Source of the DNA: CAVWDU01 sp963753815
GTDB taxonomy: Bacteria > Pseudomonadota > Gammaproteobacteria > Pseudomonadales > Halieaceae
Length of the DNA stretch: 64,000 nucleotides
Reading direction: 5' to 3'
NCBI GenBank assembly: GCA_963753815.1
Contig: CAVWDU010000007.1
Span: 434,001-498,000, forward strand
Part shown: positions 37,626-47,122 of the stretch, piece after piece
Position numbering within the stretch: the stretch's first letter is position 1
Layout: each line of letters opens with the position of its first letter
Notes under the pieces: generated by a model
The model's database searches: none
What the model saw: only the letters and a program-made list of their open reading frames with translations
Told to the model about the DNA's origin: nothing
Translations under genes and position numbers: made by a program

Positions 37626-38504
37626 ATGACTGAATCAATCGGCGACGCGGTACGCGCGGGCTACGGGGCGGTAGCGCGCCAGGGCCTGGGCAGTCACCAG
37701 CAGGGGGTGCGCAGTATTGCCACCGCCTTCGGTTACTCCGAGCAAGAGCTGGGCAGCATTCCCGACGAGGCCAATATGGGCCTTTCCTGCGGCAACCCGG
37801 TGGCGCTGGCTTCATTGCGCGAGGGCGAGACGGTGGTCGACCTCGGCGCGGGCGGAGGTCTCGACGTATTCCTGGCGGCGCAGCAGGTGGGGCCAACCGG
37901 GCGCGCAATCGGGGTGGATATGACCGCCGACATGGTGTCTCTCGCCAGGGCCAATGCCAGGCGGGGCGGCTACGACAACACGCAATTCTACCTGGCGGAA
38001 ATCGAGGCAATGCCCATCCCCAGCGGGTCCGTGGACTGCGTTATCTCAAACTGCGTCCTCAACCTGTGCGAGGACAAGAACGCGGCCCTCGCGGAGGTGT
38101 TCCGCATCCTTAAACCCGGCGGCCGCCTGGCCGTTTCCGACCTGGTGCTCAAACAGCCGCTCCCCGACGCTGTGGCGGAAAAGGTGACGGCCTGGATCGG
38201 TTGTATCGGGGGCGCCCTCTCGGTGGACGAATACCGGGAGAAGCTTTCCGCGGTGGGATTTGCTGCGGTGGCAATCGAGGACACCGGTGCCGATTTGAAC
38301 GTCTACAAGGAGGGGGCGAGTGCTGCCTGCTGCGGCCCGGCGGAGCCGGCGCCAGAAACCGGGTGTTGCCCTGCATCGGAATCATCGACCGATGGGACAG
38401 TCACCACCCCCGCTTTCCACGACGATATGCGTGAACTTCTGGAGTCTGTCGACGCCAATGACTACGCCGCCAGCGCGAAAATATTCGCCGTCAAACCGGA
38501 ATAG
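37626..38504 (+). CDS. arsM: Arsenite methyltransferase
   Basis: A 292-residue SAM-dependent enzyme that methylates arsenite. The SAM motif is VVDLGAGGGLDVFLAAQQVG, followed by VDMTADMVSLARANA. Conserved ArsM cysteines are seen in MGLSCGNPVA and VISNCVLNLCEDKN. The C-terminal tail is cysteine-rich (ASAACCGPAEP and ETGCCPASES) and may bind the metalloid or another metal. The ATG at 37626 has GGAGG six bases upstream; the longer start is not supported. A small DUF2892 membrane protein, often near arsenic or sulfur genes, lies downstream on the other strand. Confidence 0.88.
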   Translation: MTESIGDAVRAGYGAVARQGLGSHQQGVRSIATAFGYSEQELGSIPDEANMGLSCGNPVALASLREGETVVDLGAGGGLDVFLAAQQVGPTGRAIGVDMTADMVSLARANARRGGYDNTQFYLAEIEAMPIPSGSVDCVISNCVLNLCEDKNAALAEVFRILKPGGRLAVSDLVLKQPLPDAVAEKVTAWIGCIGGALSVDEYREKLSAVGFAAVAIEDTGADLNVYKEGASAACCGPAEPAPETGCCPASESSTDGTVTTPAFHDDMRELLESVDANDYAASAKIFAVKPE

Positions 38505-38547
38505 CAACCTGCTGAAAAAGGCACAGGCGAGTGCGAGACAAGCCAGG

Positions 38548-38790
38548 TCAGTGGTCGACCGCCCCCCGGCCGCACACGCCGTTACAGCGCTCCCTGGTGT
38601 CCAGTCGAAATACCCGCCACAGGTAACAGCGACCGAAGATCCCGTTCAATACCAGGAAGACAGACGCCAGCAGGGCGATCCAGTGCAGCGCGGTATGCTC
38701 TGGCTGCAGCACCACCCAGGCCGCCAGTAGCGCGCCCAGCAGCAGTCGTACCCGCCTTTCAACACGCCCCAGATTCTGTTCCATCGACAT
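38548..38790 (-). CDS. DUF2892 family small membrane protein
   Basis: An 80-residue inner-membrane protein. From MSMEQNLGRVERRVRLLLG it has two hydrophobic helices (LLGALLAAWVVLQ and WIALLASVFLVLNGIFG), a pattern shared with the transmembrane part of YgaP-type proteins. Two cysteines lie near the C-terminus (GRCYLW and ERCNGVCG). The ATG at 38790 has GGGAG six bases upstream. It converges on arsM; function unknown. Confidence 0.75.
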   Translation of the reverse strand: MSMEQNLGRVERRVRLLLGALLAAWVVLQPEHTALHWIALLASVFLVLNGIFGRCYLWRVFRLDTRERCNGVCGRGAVDH

Positions 38791-38886
38791 GACAACTCCC
38801 GGTGTCAAGACACTTTGTCTATGACCTGAACAGATGTACGCCATCGGGCCGTGGACGGATCAGCGACAAATTTCGCTTTTCGGATG

Positions 38887-39510
38887 TCAGCCGCGAGCCG
38901 GGTGGTCCTCGAGGCCGCCGCGTAACTCGCGCCAGAACATGGCCGCAGCCTGGTCGCACATCGGTCCCATGGCCTCGACATCGGGATAAACACCATCGAT
39001 CATCAGCCGACTCATGCCGTGCAGCGTACTCCAGCTCACCTGCGAGTACCGCAGCACATCCAGCGTCGGGTCCACATGCCCTCGCTCCTGCCAACTCCGC
39101 ACCTGTTCTATGTAAAACCGGAAGGAGCCGTGAGCCTCGGCTCTCAGCGAAGCGGTGATGGCATCGCCTCGCCATAGCTGGCCCCCGAACATGAGGTCGT
39201 AGTACTCGGCGTTCTCCACAGCAAATGTCAGGTAACTACGGACAAACCGGCGCATGCGCGGTTCGGAAAGATCGCCAGCCGGCAGCGTCAATATCTTCAC
39301 ATAACGACTGAAACCCTCCTCGGCGATCGCGCAGAGCAGGTCCTGTTTGTCGTTGAAGTGGTGATACGGCGCGGTGCGCGACACACCCGCCCGGGCCGCC
39401 AGCCGTCGCATGGAGAGACCGGCCTCCCCCTCCTCACGAATCAGCAGGGCAGCTTCATCGAGCAGCACGCGGCGCAGGTCGCCGTGGTGGTAATGTTTCT
39501 TTCCGGTCAT
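38887..39510 (-). CDS. TetR/AcrR family transcriptional regulator
   Basis: A 207-residue repressor. The N-terminal helix-turn-helix is RRLAARAGVSRTAPYHHFNDK at residues about 36-56. The C-terminal domain (about residues 80-200, with FVRSYLTFAVENAEYYDLMF and WSTLHGMSRLMIDG) is the TetR_C_33/WHG type that often binds acyl-CoA or aromatic ligands. It is divergent from fadH, with two similar palindromes in the 109-bp gap, so it probably represses both genes in response to a lipid-derived ligand. Confidence 0.88.
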   Translation of the reverse strand: MTGKKHYHHGDLRRVLLDEAALLIREEGEAGLSMRRLAARAGVSRTAPYHHFNDKQDLLCAIAEEGFSRYVKILTLPAGDLSEPRMRRFVRSYLTFAVENAEYYDLMFGGQLWRGDAITASLRAEAHGSFRFYIEQVRSWQERGHVDPTLDVLRYSQVSWSTLHGMSRLMIDGVYPDVEAMGPMCDQAAAMFWRELRGGLEDHPARG

Positions 39511-39531
39511 GCGGCCATCCTACAACCAATC

Positions 39532-39544
39532 TTGACAGTGTCAA
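39532..39544. promoter_or_regulatory. Operator-like palindrome 1 (tetR-fadH gap)
   Basis: TTGACAGTGTCAA is a perfect 13-bp palindrome around a central G. It lies 21 bases upstream of the TetR gene start, and a related site lies 42 bp downstream, before fadH. Size and symmetry fit a TetR-family operator. Also TTGACA could be the -35 box of the fadH promoter. Confidence 0.6.
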
Positions 39545-39573
39545 ATTCGCCTGTTAGCTTGAGAGCCCATAAC

Positions 39574-39591
39574 TTGACGGCGTCTAGTTTA
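39574..39591. promoter_or_regulatory. Operator-like site 2 (tetR-fadH gap)
   Basis: TTGACGGCGTCTA (39574-39586) matches 10 of 13 bases of palindrome 1. It overlaps a second short inverted repeat, GTCTA-GTT-TAGAC (39582-39594). It lies 28 bases upstream of the fadH start. Two sites spaced four helical turns apart fit cooperative repression of both divergent genes. Confidence 0.5.
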
Positions 39592-39619
39592 GACCCGGAA
39601 CGCCAATTGGAGGACTCTC

Positions 39620-41642
39620 GTGACCCCTTACCCAAAGCTGCTCGAACCCCTGGATCTGGGATTCACCACCCTGCGCAATCGCGTACTCATGGGTTCCATG
39701 CACACCGGTCTGGAGGAAGCCCCCAACGGCCACGAGCGGATGGCCGCGTTCTTTGCAGAACGGGCCCGTGGAGGGGTCGGCCTGATCGTGACCGGCGGTT
39801 TCGGCCCCAACAAGCGTGCGGCCACTCACGAGCACACCAAAATGCTTGCGAGTGAAGCGGACTGCGCCGACCACCGGGTTATTACCGACGCCGTGCACGC
39901 CGAGGGCGGCAAGATATGCATGCAAATCCTGCATACGGGACGCTACGCGTTCAATGAAAACCCCATAGCGCCCTCCGCCGTGCAGGCGCCGATCAATGTC
40001 TTCAAACCCAAGGCGGCGACGCCGGACGAAATAGAGCAGCAGATCGATGACTTTGTGCGCATGTCGGTACTGGCCCGGAAGGCAGGCTACGACGGCGTGG
40101 AGATCATGGGTTCCGAGGGCTACTTCCTCAATCAGTTCCTGGCGGCCCGCACCAACCACCGGGACGACGAGTGGGGCGGCAGCTACGAAAACCGCATGCG
40201 ACTGCCGGTAGAAGTTGTGCGGCGTGTTCGCGAGGCGGTCGGCAGCGACTTCATCATTATCTACCGTCTGTCGATGCTGGACCTGGTCGAAGGCGGCAGC
40301 AGCGACGACGAGGTCATCATGCTCGGCAAGGCAGTCGCGGAAGCAGGTGCCACCATCATCAACACCGGCATCGGCTGGCACGAAGCGCGTATTCCGACGA
40401 TCGCTACCAAGGTGCCCCGGGCCGCCTTCACCTGGGTTACGGCCCGGTTCCGCGATGAGCTGACGGTTCCAGTAATCACTTCCAACCGGATCAATACACC
40501 CGAGGTGGCTGAGGCCGTGCTGGCGCGGGGTGATGCCGACATGGTATCCCTGGCTCGCCCCTTCCTGGCGGACGCCGATTTCGTCAACAAGGCGGCCGCT
40601 GGCAAAGCGGACGAGATCAATACCTGCATCGGTTGTAACCAGGCCTGCCTGGACCACGTCTTCTCGGGCGTGATGACCAGTTGCCTGGTAAACCCCCGCG
40701 CCTGCCACGAAACGGAGCTGATAATCGAGCCGGCAGTAAAGAAGAAATCCATCGCCGTAGTCGGGGCCGGGCCGGCGGGCCTGGCGTTCGCGACAACGGC
40801 GGCAGAGCCGTGGGCACAGCGTAACGCTGTTCGATGCCGCCAATGAGATCGGCGGCCAGTTCAACCTCGCCAAGCAGATTCCAGGCAAGGAGGAGTTCTA
40901 CGAGACCCTGCGTTACTTTCAGCGCCAGATAGAGCTGACCGGTGTCACCCTGAAACTCGGCAAAGCGATCAGCGCCGATGACCTCGCCGACGGCGAATTC
41001 GACGACGTGGTGCTGGCCACTGGCATCACGCCGCGCACGCCTGATATCGAAGGTATCGATCACCCCAAGGTGTTGTCTTACCTCGACGTGTTGAGAGACA
41101 AGGCACCGGTGGGCGATAAGGTCGCCATCATCGGCGCCGGCGGCATCGGCTTTGACGTGGCGGAATACCTCACCCACGGCGAGGAAAGTCCAGCCACTGA
41201 TATCCGGGAGTTCATGCGGGAATGGGGCGTGGACATGACGCTGGAGGCCCGCGGAGGTATCGAGGGCGTGCAGGCAGTCGTGCCACCGTCACCGCGGCAG
41301 GTCAGCCTGCTACAGCGCAAGACCAGCAAGGTCGGTGGCGGCCTGGGCAAGACCACCGGCTGGATTCATCGTCTCGGCCTGGAGAAAAAGGGCGTGCAGA
41401 TGATGCCGGGCTGTGAATACAGGAAGATCGACGACGCCGGTTTGCATATCACCATCGGCGGCGTGGACAAAGTGCTGGACGTGGACAACGTGGTGCTCTG
41501 CGCCGGACAGGAACCCCGCCGTGAACTGGTCGCCGGGCTGGAGGGCAAACCCGTTCACCTGATCGGCGGCGCCGATGTGGCAGTCGAACTCGATGCCAAG
41601 CGCGCAATCGACCAGGGCACACGACTGGCGGCGTCCCTGTAG
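39620..41642 (+). CDS. fadH: 2,4-dienoyl-CoA reductase (NADPH), one frameshift
   Basis: A protein of about 673 residues needed for beta-oxidation of fatty acids with even-position double bonds. The N-terminal OYE-type TIM barrel has LDLGFTTLRNRVLMGSMHTG, ILHTGRYAFNENPIAPSA and ATIINTGIGWHEARIPT, followed by the 4Fe-4S motif INTCIGCNQACLDHVF. The C-terminal FAD/NADPH domain has IAVVGAGPAGLAFA, QIPGKEEFYETLRYF and DNVVLCAGQEPRRELV. These match E. coli FadH along the whole length. One extra C (40808/40809) shifts the frame after the FAD motif. The GTG start has GGAGG six bases upstream. It is divergent from a TetR regulator. Confidence 0.92.
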
Positions 41643-41745
41643 CGGCAGCAACGCCCTCGATACATCAGGCTGGGAAAAGGCCCGGAGCGAATCACGAATC
41701 GGCCCGGGGAAGCTCAATCTGCCAGCGGCGAACAACGCCGCAGGT

Positions 41746-42183
41746 TTAGGCCATATCGCTGCGGTGGCGCGACATGTCGCCGACGAGGTTGGGCTCTATC
41801 ACCCGCTCCGCGAACTGCCAGCGGCCGTCGCGTTTGTGCAGTTTGTCGAGGTAAGTACCGATAAAGATCGCCTGCAGGGGAAAGTCCCCGGGCACGCACT
41901 GCATCACTGTGATACAGCAGCGCGCAGTGGCGGCGTCGCCCTCCTCGCCCACCGCGATCTGGACATTGCTCATCAGGTGGCGGGTGTTAGGGGTGCCATC
42001 GTAGATGATCACGTTATCGAGAACGGCCCGCACTGCTGCAGCGCCGGACGCCAGGTCGCCGGCGATACCCCAGGCACCCTCGGCAAAAAGCCCGGCAAAG
42101 CCGTCGAGATCGCCGCGATCCACGCTGTCGCAGTACTCGCACAAGAGCGCCATGATGTGTCGCTCATCTTCCGCGTGGTTCAT
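41746..42183 (-). CDS. SnoaL/NTF2-like family protein
   Basis: A 145-residue single-domain cone fold. The start HAEDERHIMALLCEYCDSVDRGD and DGFAGLFAEGAWGI, then NTRHLMSNVQIAVG and WQFAERVIEPNLVGD, follow the SnoaL_4 pattern used by small isomerases, dehydratases and hydroxylase beta subunits. It is followed on the same strand by nothing close, but sits 53 bp downstream of the SDR gene, with which it is probably co-transcribed. Function cannot be given more exactly. Confidence 0.8.
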   Translation of the reverse strand: MNHAEDERHIMALLCEYCDSVDRGDLDGFAGLFAEGAWGIAGDLASGAAAVRAVLDNVIIYDGTPNTRHLMSNVQIAVGEEGDAATARCCITVMQCVPGDFPLQAIFIGTYLDKLHKRDGRWQFAERVIEPNLVGDMSRHRSDMA

Positions 42184-42236
42184 ACCCGGCTCCAGTTTAC
42201 AGTGCTATTGTGGCCGGTTTTGCATCCGGCCCCGTC

Positions 42237-43073
42237 TCAGACACCGCTCTTGCCGGCCTCGCGCATCAGCGGTATCTGTTCGGAGAATCGCGGCGGCCCC
42301 GCCACCGACCCGGTGGTAATACCCGCGTCAATCGTCAGGGTCAGGCCACTCGTGTAGCCCGATTCGTCGCTGGCGAGCCAGAGCACCGCGTTGGCCACGT
42401 CGTCGGCCAGCCCGGGGCGCCCCTTCAGCGGCGACTCATCTGCCAGCATTTTGACCGTGCCCTCGATATCCGTGTGGTCCTCCAGGTAGGCTTGCGCCAC
42501 CATCGGCGTGGCCACACTGTAAGGCGCCACGCAATTGACCCTGACCCCGAAGGCACACACCTCGGCGGCGAGATTACGGGTTATGCCCACCACCGCGTGC
42601 TTCGCCGCAGCGTAGGCGTGCGGGCCGAGGCCCCCAGTGACGCCCGCCACGCTCGACATGCTGATGATCGAGCCGGAACCGGCTTTCTTCATGTGCCTGG
42701 AGGCATGCTTCATGCCGTAGAAGACGCCGTTGAGCAGGATGTCGAGTGTAAATTTCCATTCCTCCGCCGGCGTGGACTCCAACGGACCGATGGAGCCGAC
42801 GATACCCGCGTTATTGAACATCACGTCAATCTTGCCGAATTGCTCGACGGCGGTATTCACCAGGGACTCGACCTGGTCTTCCTTCGTCACATCGCAGTGA
42901 CGGTAAATGGCAGCATCACCGAGACTGGCGGCAAAAGCCTCACCGGTCTCGTCCTGGATATCACCGAGCACCACGCGGGCGCCCTCCTGGACGAATTTCT
43001 CCGCCGTCGCCGCACCGATGCCGCTGGCTCCGCCGGTGATAACCGCTACTTTGTCTGCGAGTCTGTCTCCCAT
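42237..43073 (-). CDS. SDR family oxidoreductase
   Basis: A 278-residue NAD(P)-dependent short-chain dehydrogenase. It has the cofactor motif VAVITGGASGIGAATAEKF, DVTKEDQVESLV, the NNAGIVGS motif and the active-site Ser-Tyr-Lys (MSSVAGVTGGLGPHAYAAAK). An acidic residue after the second strand (LGDIQDE) suggests NAD preference. The ATG at 43073 has AGGGG upstream. It forms a likely unit with the SnoaL-like gene downstream and the TonB-dependent receptor upstream, a common arrangement for uptake and oxidation of hydrophobic alcohols or terpenoids. Confidence 0.88.
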   Translation of the reverse strand: MGDRLADKVAVITGGASGIGAATAEKFVQEGARVVLGDIQDETGEAFAASLGDAAIYRHCDVTKEDQVESLVNTAVEQFGKIDVMFNNAGIVGSIGPLESTPAEEWKFTLDILLNGVFYGMKHASRHMKKAGSGSIISMSSVAGVTGGLGPHAYAAAKHAVVGITRNLAAEVCAFGVRVNCVAPYSVATPMVAQAYLEDHTDIEGTVKMLADESPLKGRPGLADDVANAVLWLASDESGYTSGLTLTIDAGITTGSVAGPPRFSEQIPLMREAGKSGV

Positions 43074-43223
43074 GGAGAATCCCCTTAAGTTTCGAGCTCA
43101 CCGTCGATGACTCGCGCCTGCCAAGCGGGAGTCATGCCGGCCTGTCTCAGTGTAAATCAGGATGCCCTCCCCGCGCAGCGGGAAGGCCATCGTTGGTGTC
43201 GATCCCGAGGGAGCGTCCGCCGG

Positions 43224-45479
43224 TCACTGGGCACCGAAGTCGTAGGTGACCTCGACGCCCCATGTACGCGGCGCGCGTGGCGCGGCATAGGCCCACAGGC
43301 CGGAGACGTTCAAGCCGTGTGCCCACCCGTCTTCATCGGTCAGGTTACGACCGTAGACACTGAACCGCAGGGCGTTGATGGCGTAGTTGACCGACGCATC
43401 GACCAGGTGCTGGTCATCGTTTTCCAGCTCGGGCCGGTTGGTCTGCTCGATGAAGTGTTCACCCAGAAAGCGATAGGCGCCCCTGACCCAGGCCTCGCCA
43501 TTGCCGATGTTCCAGGCGTAGGTCGCGTCGATGCTGGCGGTAAGCTCCGGGGCCCTGCGGAAGTCCAGGCCACTGAGGTCAGTAATGCCGTTGGGGCCTT
43601 CAAAGGTGAAGTCATCGTATTCCGAGTCGAGGTAGCCCAGGTTTGCACGCAGGTTCAGGCCCTCCCCAAGTACCGCCTGCACTTCCAGCTCGATACCCTG
43701 CATCGTCGCGCTGGCCGCGTTGAAGACGGTGATCCGCTGGCCCGTCGCGCCGTCGGAGGGCAAACCGATTTCCTCCTGCTTGTCCTGGTAGTCCATGTAG
43801 AACAGGGCGCCATTGAAACGCACGCGATTGTCCCACCATTCACTCTTGAAGCCGACTTCATAGTTCTCGACGGTTTCCGGGTCGTAGGGAATGCGGGCGG
43901 TGGGTTGCGAGTCGACGCGCCCGTTGAAACCGCCGCTGCGATAGCCCTCGGAATAGGTCGCGTACAACATCGCGTCATCATTCATCTGGTAGCGGAACCC
44001 CACCTTGGGCGTGAACTCGGTCCATTCCTCATCGGGGTGATTGGGCCCTGTATTGAGATTCCAGAACTGTCGGGACTCCTTTTCATCCTTGGTGTAGCGA
44101 CCGCCCAGGGTCACGGTCCAACGGTCGGTCAGCCGGTAATCCCCTTCGAAGAACAGCGCCTGGGAATCCGTGTACTGTTTGGTCTTCTGGGGGATGTCCA
44201 GCACCGTCCCGGGCGGGTTGAAAGTGATCCAGCTGCGCAGGCGTATCTCATAGTCGGATTCCCACAGGTAGGCGCCGACCACGAAGTTCAGCCTGCCGCC
44301 GTCGTCGTCATACGTCAGCCGCAGTTCATGGCTTTCCTGCTGATACTCCGCGGGACGATCGGTACCGAACAGCATCTCGGGTTCAGAGGTCCAGTTGGAG
44401 TAGATGGTCTCCTCGGTCTCGAACGTGCCGTAGATATAGTCCAGCGCCCAGTTGTCGTTGATCGCCCAGCGCACGTCGAAGATGTGGGTCTCGGCATCAA
44501 AAGTCGCGTCCAGGTCCGTGGGCGTCAGGGTATCCGGCGTACTAATCGCGACATTCTCGATTGTCATGCCTGCCGTTGCAGGCAGAAAGCCCAGGGTATT
44601 GACCTTGTAACGGTCTCCGGAGCTCGGCGTGGTCTGGGATTGGGCACAGTAACCATAGGCCTGGCAGAACAGGGTATCCGGCTGGCCCATGTTGACCAGC
44701 GGCGGGGTGTCCTGTTCGGTCTCCTCGTCCGTGTAGGTATATTCTATCTCCAGGGTGTCGGTCGGGTTCCACAGCAGGTTGATGCCGTAGCTCTGGTAAT
44801 CGATACGGCCGTTGTCCTTGCCCGTCTGGGTGTTCTCGAAATACCCCTCCTGCTGGTCATTCTTCGCGCCGGTCAGCTTGACGCCGAAGTTGTCCCCGAT
44901 ACCGAAGTTGAGGATACCGTCGGCATAAAACGTATCGTAATCGCCGTAGCCAATGCGCAGCTTGCCGCCGAGTTCACCCGTCGGCTTGGTACGCTCGACG
45001 TTGATGGTGCCGCCGATGGTGTTGCGGCCGAACAGGGTTCCCTGGGGCCCCCGCAGGATCTCCACGGACGCCAGGTCGATGCTGCGCAGCAGGGCGCCGC
45101 TGTTGGCACCGATGAACAGGCCGTCCACCTGCACGCCCACGGCGGGGTCGAAGTTTTTCTCCACGTCGGCGACGCCGATACCGCGAATGAACAACGCGCC
45201 GTTACCCCCGGGGCCCTGGGAGGTGTCGTCGATGATCAGGTTGGGTGAGATGAACGCCAGGTCCTTGATGTCCCGCGCAAAGGTGCGCGAAATTTCGGTC
45301 TGGCTCATCGCGCTGACCGACAACCCCACGTCCTGCAGGTTTTCCGTGCGTTTGCGGGCGGTCACCACGATCTCTTCCAGCGCGGCCTGGTCGTCCTGCG
45401 CCCTGGCATTGGTTGACACCAGGGCAGTGGCGGGCAGGCTGGCGATGGTAATGGCGGTAGTGAGTGCTCTGACTTTCAT
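43224..45479 (-). CDS. TonB-dependent outer-membrane receptor
   Basis: A 751-residue protein with a signal peptide (TTAITIASLPATALVSTNARAQ), a TonB box region (LEEIVVTARKRTENLQDV), the plug domain (LFIRGIGVADVEKNFDPAVG and LRGPQGTLFGRNTIGGTIN) and a 22-strand barrel that ends with the aromatic-type strand TWGVEVTYDFGAQ. Proteins with this plug (VDGLFIGANSG) belong to the large receptor group of sphingomonads and marine gammaproteobacteria that import vitamins, terpenoids or aromatic compounds. The ATG at 45479 has GGAG seven bases upstream. Its neighbours, the SDR and SnoaL genes, suggest a catabolic substrate rather than iron. Confidence 0.9.
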   Translation of the reverse strand: MKVRALTTAITIASLPATALVSTNARAQDDQAALEEIVVTARKRTENLQDVGLSVSAMSQTEISRTFARDIKDLAFISPNLIIDDTSQGPGGNGALFIRGIGVADVEKNFDPAVGVQVDGLFIGANSGALLRSIDLASVEILRGPQGTLFGRNTIGGTINVERTKPTGELGGKLRIGYGDYDTFYADGILNFGIGDNFGVKLTGAKNDQQEGYFENTQTGKDNGRIDYQSYGINLLWNPTDTLEIEYTYTDEETEQDTPPLVNMGQPDTLFCQAYGYCAQSQTTPSSGDRYKVNTLGFLPATAGMTIENVAISTPDTLTPTDLDATFDAETHIFDVRWAINDNWALDYIYGTFETEETIYSNWTSEPEMLFGTDRPAEYQQESHELRLTYDDDGGRLNFVVGAYLWESDYEIRLRSWITFNPPGTVLDIPQKTKQYTDSQALFFEGDYRLTDRWTVTLGGRYTKDEKESRQFWNLNTGPNHPDEEWTEFTPKVGFRYQMNDDAMLYATYSEGYRSGGFNGRVDSQPTARIPYDPETVENYEVGFKSEWWDNRVRFNGALFYMDYQDKQEEIGLPSDGATGQRITVFNAASATMQGIELEVQAVLGEGLNLRANLGYLDSEYDDFTFEGPNGITDLSGLDFRRAPELTASIDATYAWNIGNGEAWVRGAYRFLGEHFIEQTNRPELENDDQHLVDASVNYAINALRFSVYGRNLTDEDGWAHGLNVSGLWAYAAPRAPRTWGVEVTYDFGAQ

Positions 45480-46113
45480 AATTTTACTCCGGGACGCTGT
45501 AAATTATTGGTGAATCGAGCTGTTCAAGTTGCATTCAGGGGTAAGTCTGCGGAGAGCGGGTACGATCCCCGGCAGGCGAGGATGCTGCAACGTAATTCCC
45601 TTCGAGGCAGCGCCACTGAGGGGAACGAGCCGGCGCTCGATGGCGAGGGGAAGCCTCGGTGAGAAATGTGGCATCCGTGAAAACGCCGGCTCCCACTGGC
45701 TGGCAGGAGAACCCATCATTGAGCATGCCGTCCCGGATGACGCGATGTTCCCGCCGGGCGCTGTATTGTTATTGATGCATCCAGGTTGTATGCGTTCATA
45801 AGCCGCCTTTCGCCCCGCTCAGGGGTCCTGGTTCGGTAGCGGTCGTCGCGGGAGGTGATAACCCACCGCGACTGTGGTGAAGCTTCAACAACACTACCAA
45901 ATGCTTGTTTGCGTCTAACAAGCTAATATACCCCCCGGGATCAGTCAAGTATTTTGCAGGTGCCTTATTTCCGGCCCGGTTGGCTGGTCGCACTGTCTCA
46001 CGGATGCCTGGAATTCACCGCCAGAACCGGCGCTGCAGGGGATTGACTGACTGCTGGGTGCGGCCCTCGCCCGACTGCGCGAGGACATCCCCGGGCTGCT
46101 TGACTGATCCCGG
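45480..46113. other. Non-coding interval upstream of the TonB-dependent receptor
   Basis: There are 634 bases with no convincing gene. Short open frames on both strands have biased, low-complexity composition. Inverted arms GAGCCGGCG (about 45627) and CGCCGGCTC (about 45684) could form a long hairpin. The promoter of the receptor gene is probably in the stretch just above 45480, but no clear -35/-10 pair could be placed. Confidence 0.4.
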
Positions 46114-46335
46114 CTATTCCGAGCGGTCAGCGGGACCGAGATACTCAAAACGCGGCTGCCGGCGGCCATCGCGCTGAACGCTTTCCTGGAACATGGAAAG
46201 CGGCCTCACCCACAACCCCTGCTCCCCGTATTGAGGCGTATACACGACCATCGATTCTCCCGTTTCGGAATGGGTCGCCACACCATGCACGAGGTATTCG
46301 CCTCCCTTGAAGTGGCGGTATCTGCCATTTTTCAT
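46114..46335 (-). CDS. DUF1653 domain protein
   Basis: A 73-residue protein starting GRYRHFKGGEYLVHGVATHSE, with MVVYTPQYGEQGLWVRPLSMF, the DUF1653 pattern. Members are small conserved proteins of Proteobacteria with no known function. The ATG has GGAGAGGG just upstream. It is divergent from the HD-domain gene with a 77-bp gap. Confidence 0.85.
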   Translation of the reverse strand: MKNGRYRHFKGGEYLVHGVATHSETGESMVVYTPQYGEQGLWVRPLSMFQESVQRDGRRQPRFEYLGPADRSE

Positions 46336-46412
46336 CTAACCCTCTCCCGTATGTTCACGCCGTCGGCTCATGTAGACTATCGAATCCCGCAACAAGCAGC
46401 GAGAATCAGGAC

Positions 46413-47003
46413 ATGAATCAGCAACTACCGAAACGTGCGACATTCCGCCACATGCAGGACAGCACCGCAGAGGATTGGGCGATCATTGGCAAGGAGGTGA
46501 AGTCATTTGCGGCGGAACTCCCCGATCGCGTTATACGACACCTGCAACTACTGGACGGGGATTTCGGTGGATTCCCGGTTGACCGACTGACTCACTGCCT
46601 GCAAACAGGCACGCTGGCGCATAAAGATGGCCGGGACGAAGAGTACGTGGTGTGCGCCGTGCTGCACGATATCGGTGACACGCTGGGCCCGTACAATCAC
46701 GCCGATGTGGCAGCGGTGATACTGCAGCCTTTCATCTCTGAAGAGAACCACTGGATGATCAAGCATCACGGCATATTCCAGGGCTATCACTTCTTTCATT
46801 TCATGGGCATGGATCGCAACCTCCATGAACAGTACCGCGACCACCCCTGCTACGAGCGGACCCGGGAGTTCATCGAAAAATACGATGCGCCAGCGTTTGA
46901 CCCCGATACCGAGACCTACCCACTTTCGTTTTTCGAACCCATGATCCGCCGTGTGTTGGCCCGACCGCGCAGCACCATGTACTCATCGCTGATGGACGAG
47001 TAA
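46413..47003 (+). CDS. HD-domain protein (PhnZ/inositol-oxygenase-like fold)
   Basis: A 196-residue metal-dependent HD-superfamily protein. Metal residues are seen in RLTHCLQTGTLAHKDG (His), VCAVLHDIGDTLGPYNHAD (His-Asp) and WMIKHHGIFQGYHFFH. This pattern resembles mixed-valent di-iron oxygenases such as PhnZ and myo-inositol oxygenase rather than nucleotidases, but activity is not established. The ATG has AGGA upstream. It is not in an obvious operon. Confidence 0.8.
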   Translation: MNQQLPKRATFRHMQDSTAEDWAIIGKEVKSFAAELPDRVIRHLQLLDGDFGGFPVDRLTHCLQTGTLAHKDGRDEEYVVCAVLHDIGDTLGPYNHADVAAVILQPFISEENHWMIKHHGIFQGYHFFHFMGMDRNLHEQYRDHPCYERTREFIEKYDAPAFDPDTETYPLSFFEPMIRRVLARPRSTMYSSLMDE

Positions 47004-47122
47004 ACGGGCCGATCGGAAAACAGCGGCGGGTTATCTACCCCAGGCAAGCAGCCGGGTCCATCAACCTCTGCATCAACGGCCTGAGAGTCGGCCGGGCCGC
47101 CCCGCCGCCGCCGGGAACAAAA

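Noticed and set aside
43107..45248. A 713-codon open frame on the plus strand
   Set aside because: It lies fully antisense to the TonB-dependent receptor, which has signal, plug and barrel motifs. The plus frame has no family pattern and is a GC-bias shadow.
45529..45801. A 90-codon plus-strand open frame upstream of the receptor
   Set aside because: Biased low-complexity composition, no ribosome site and it contains inverted-repeat sequence.
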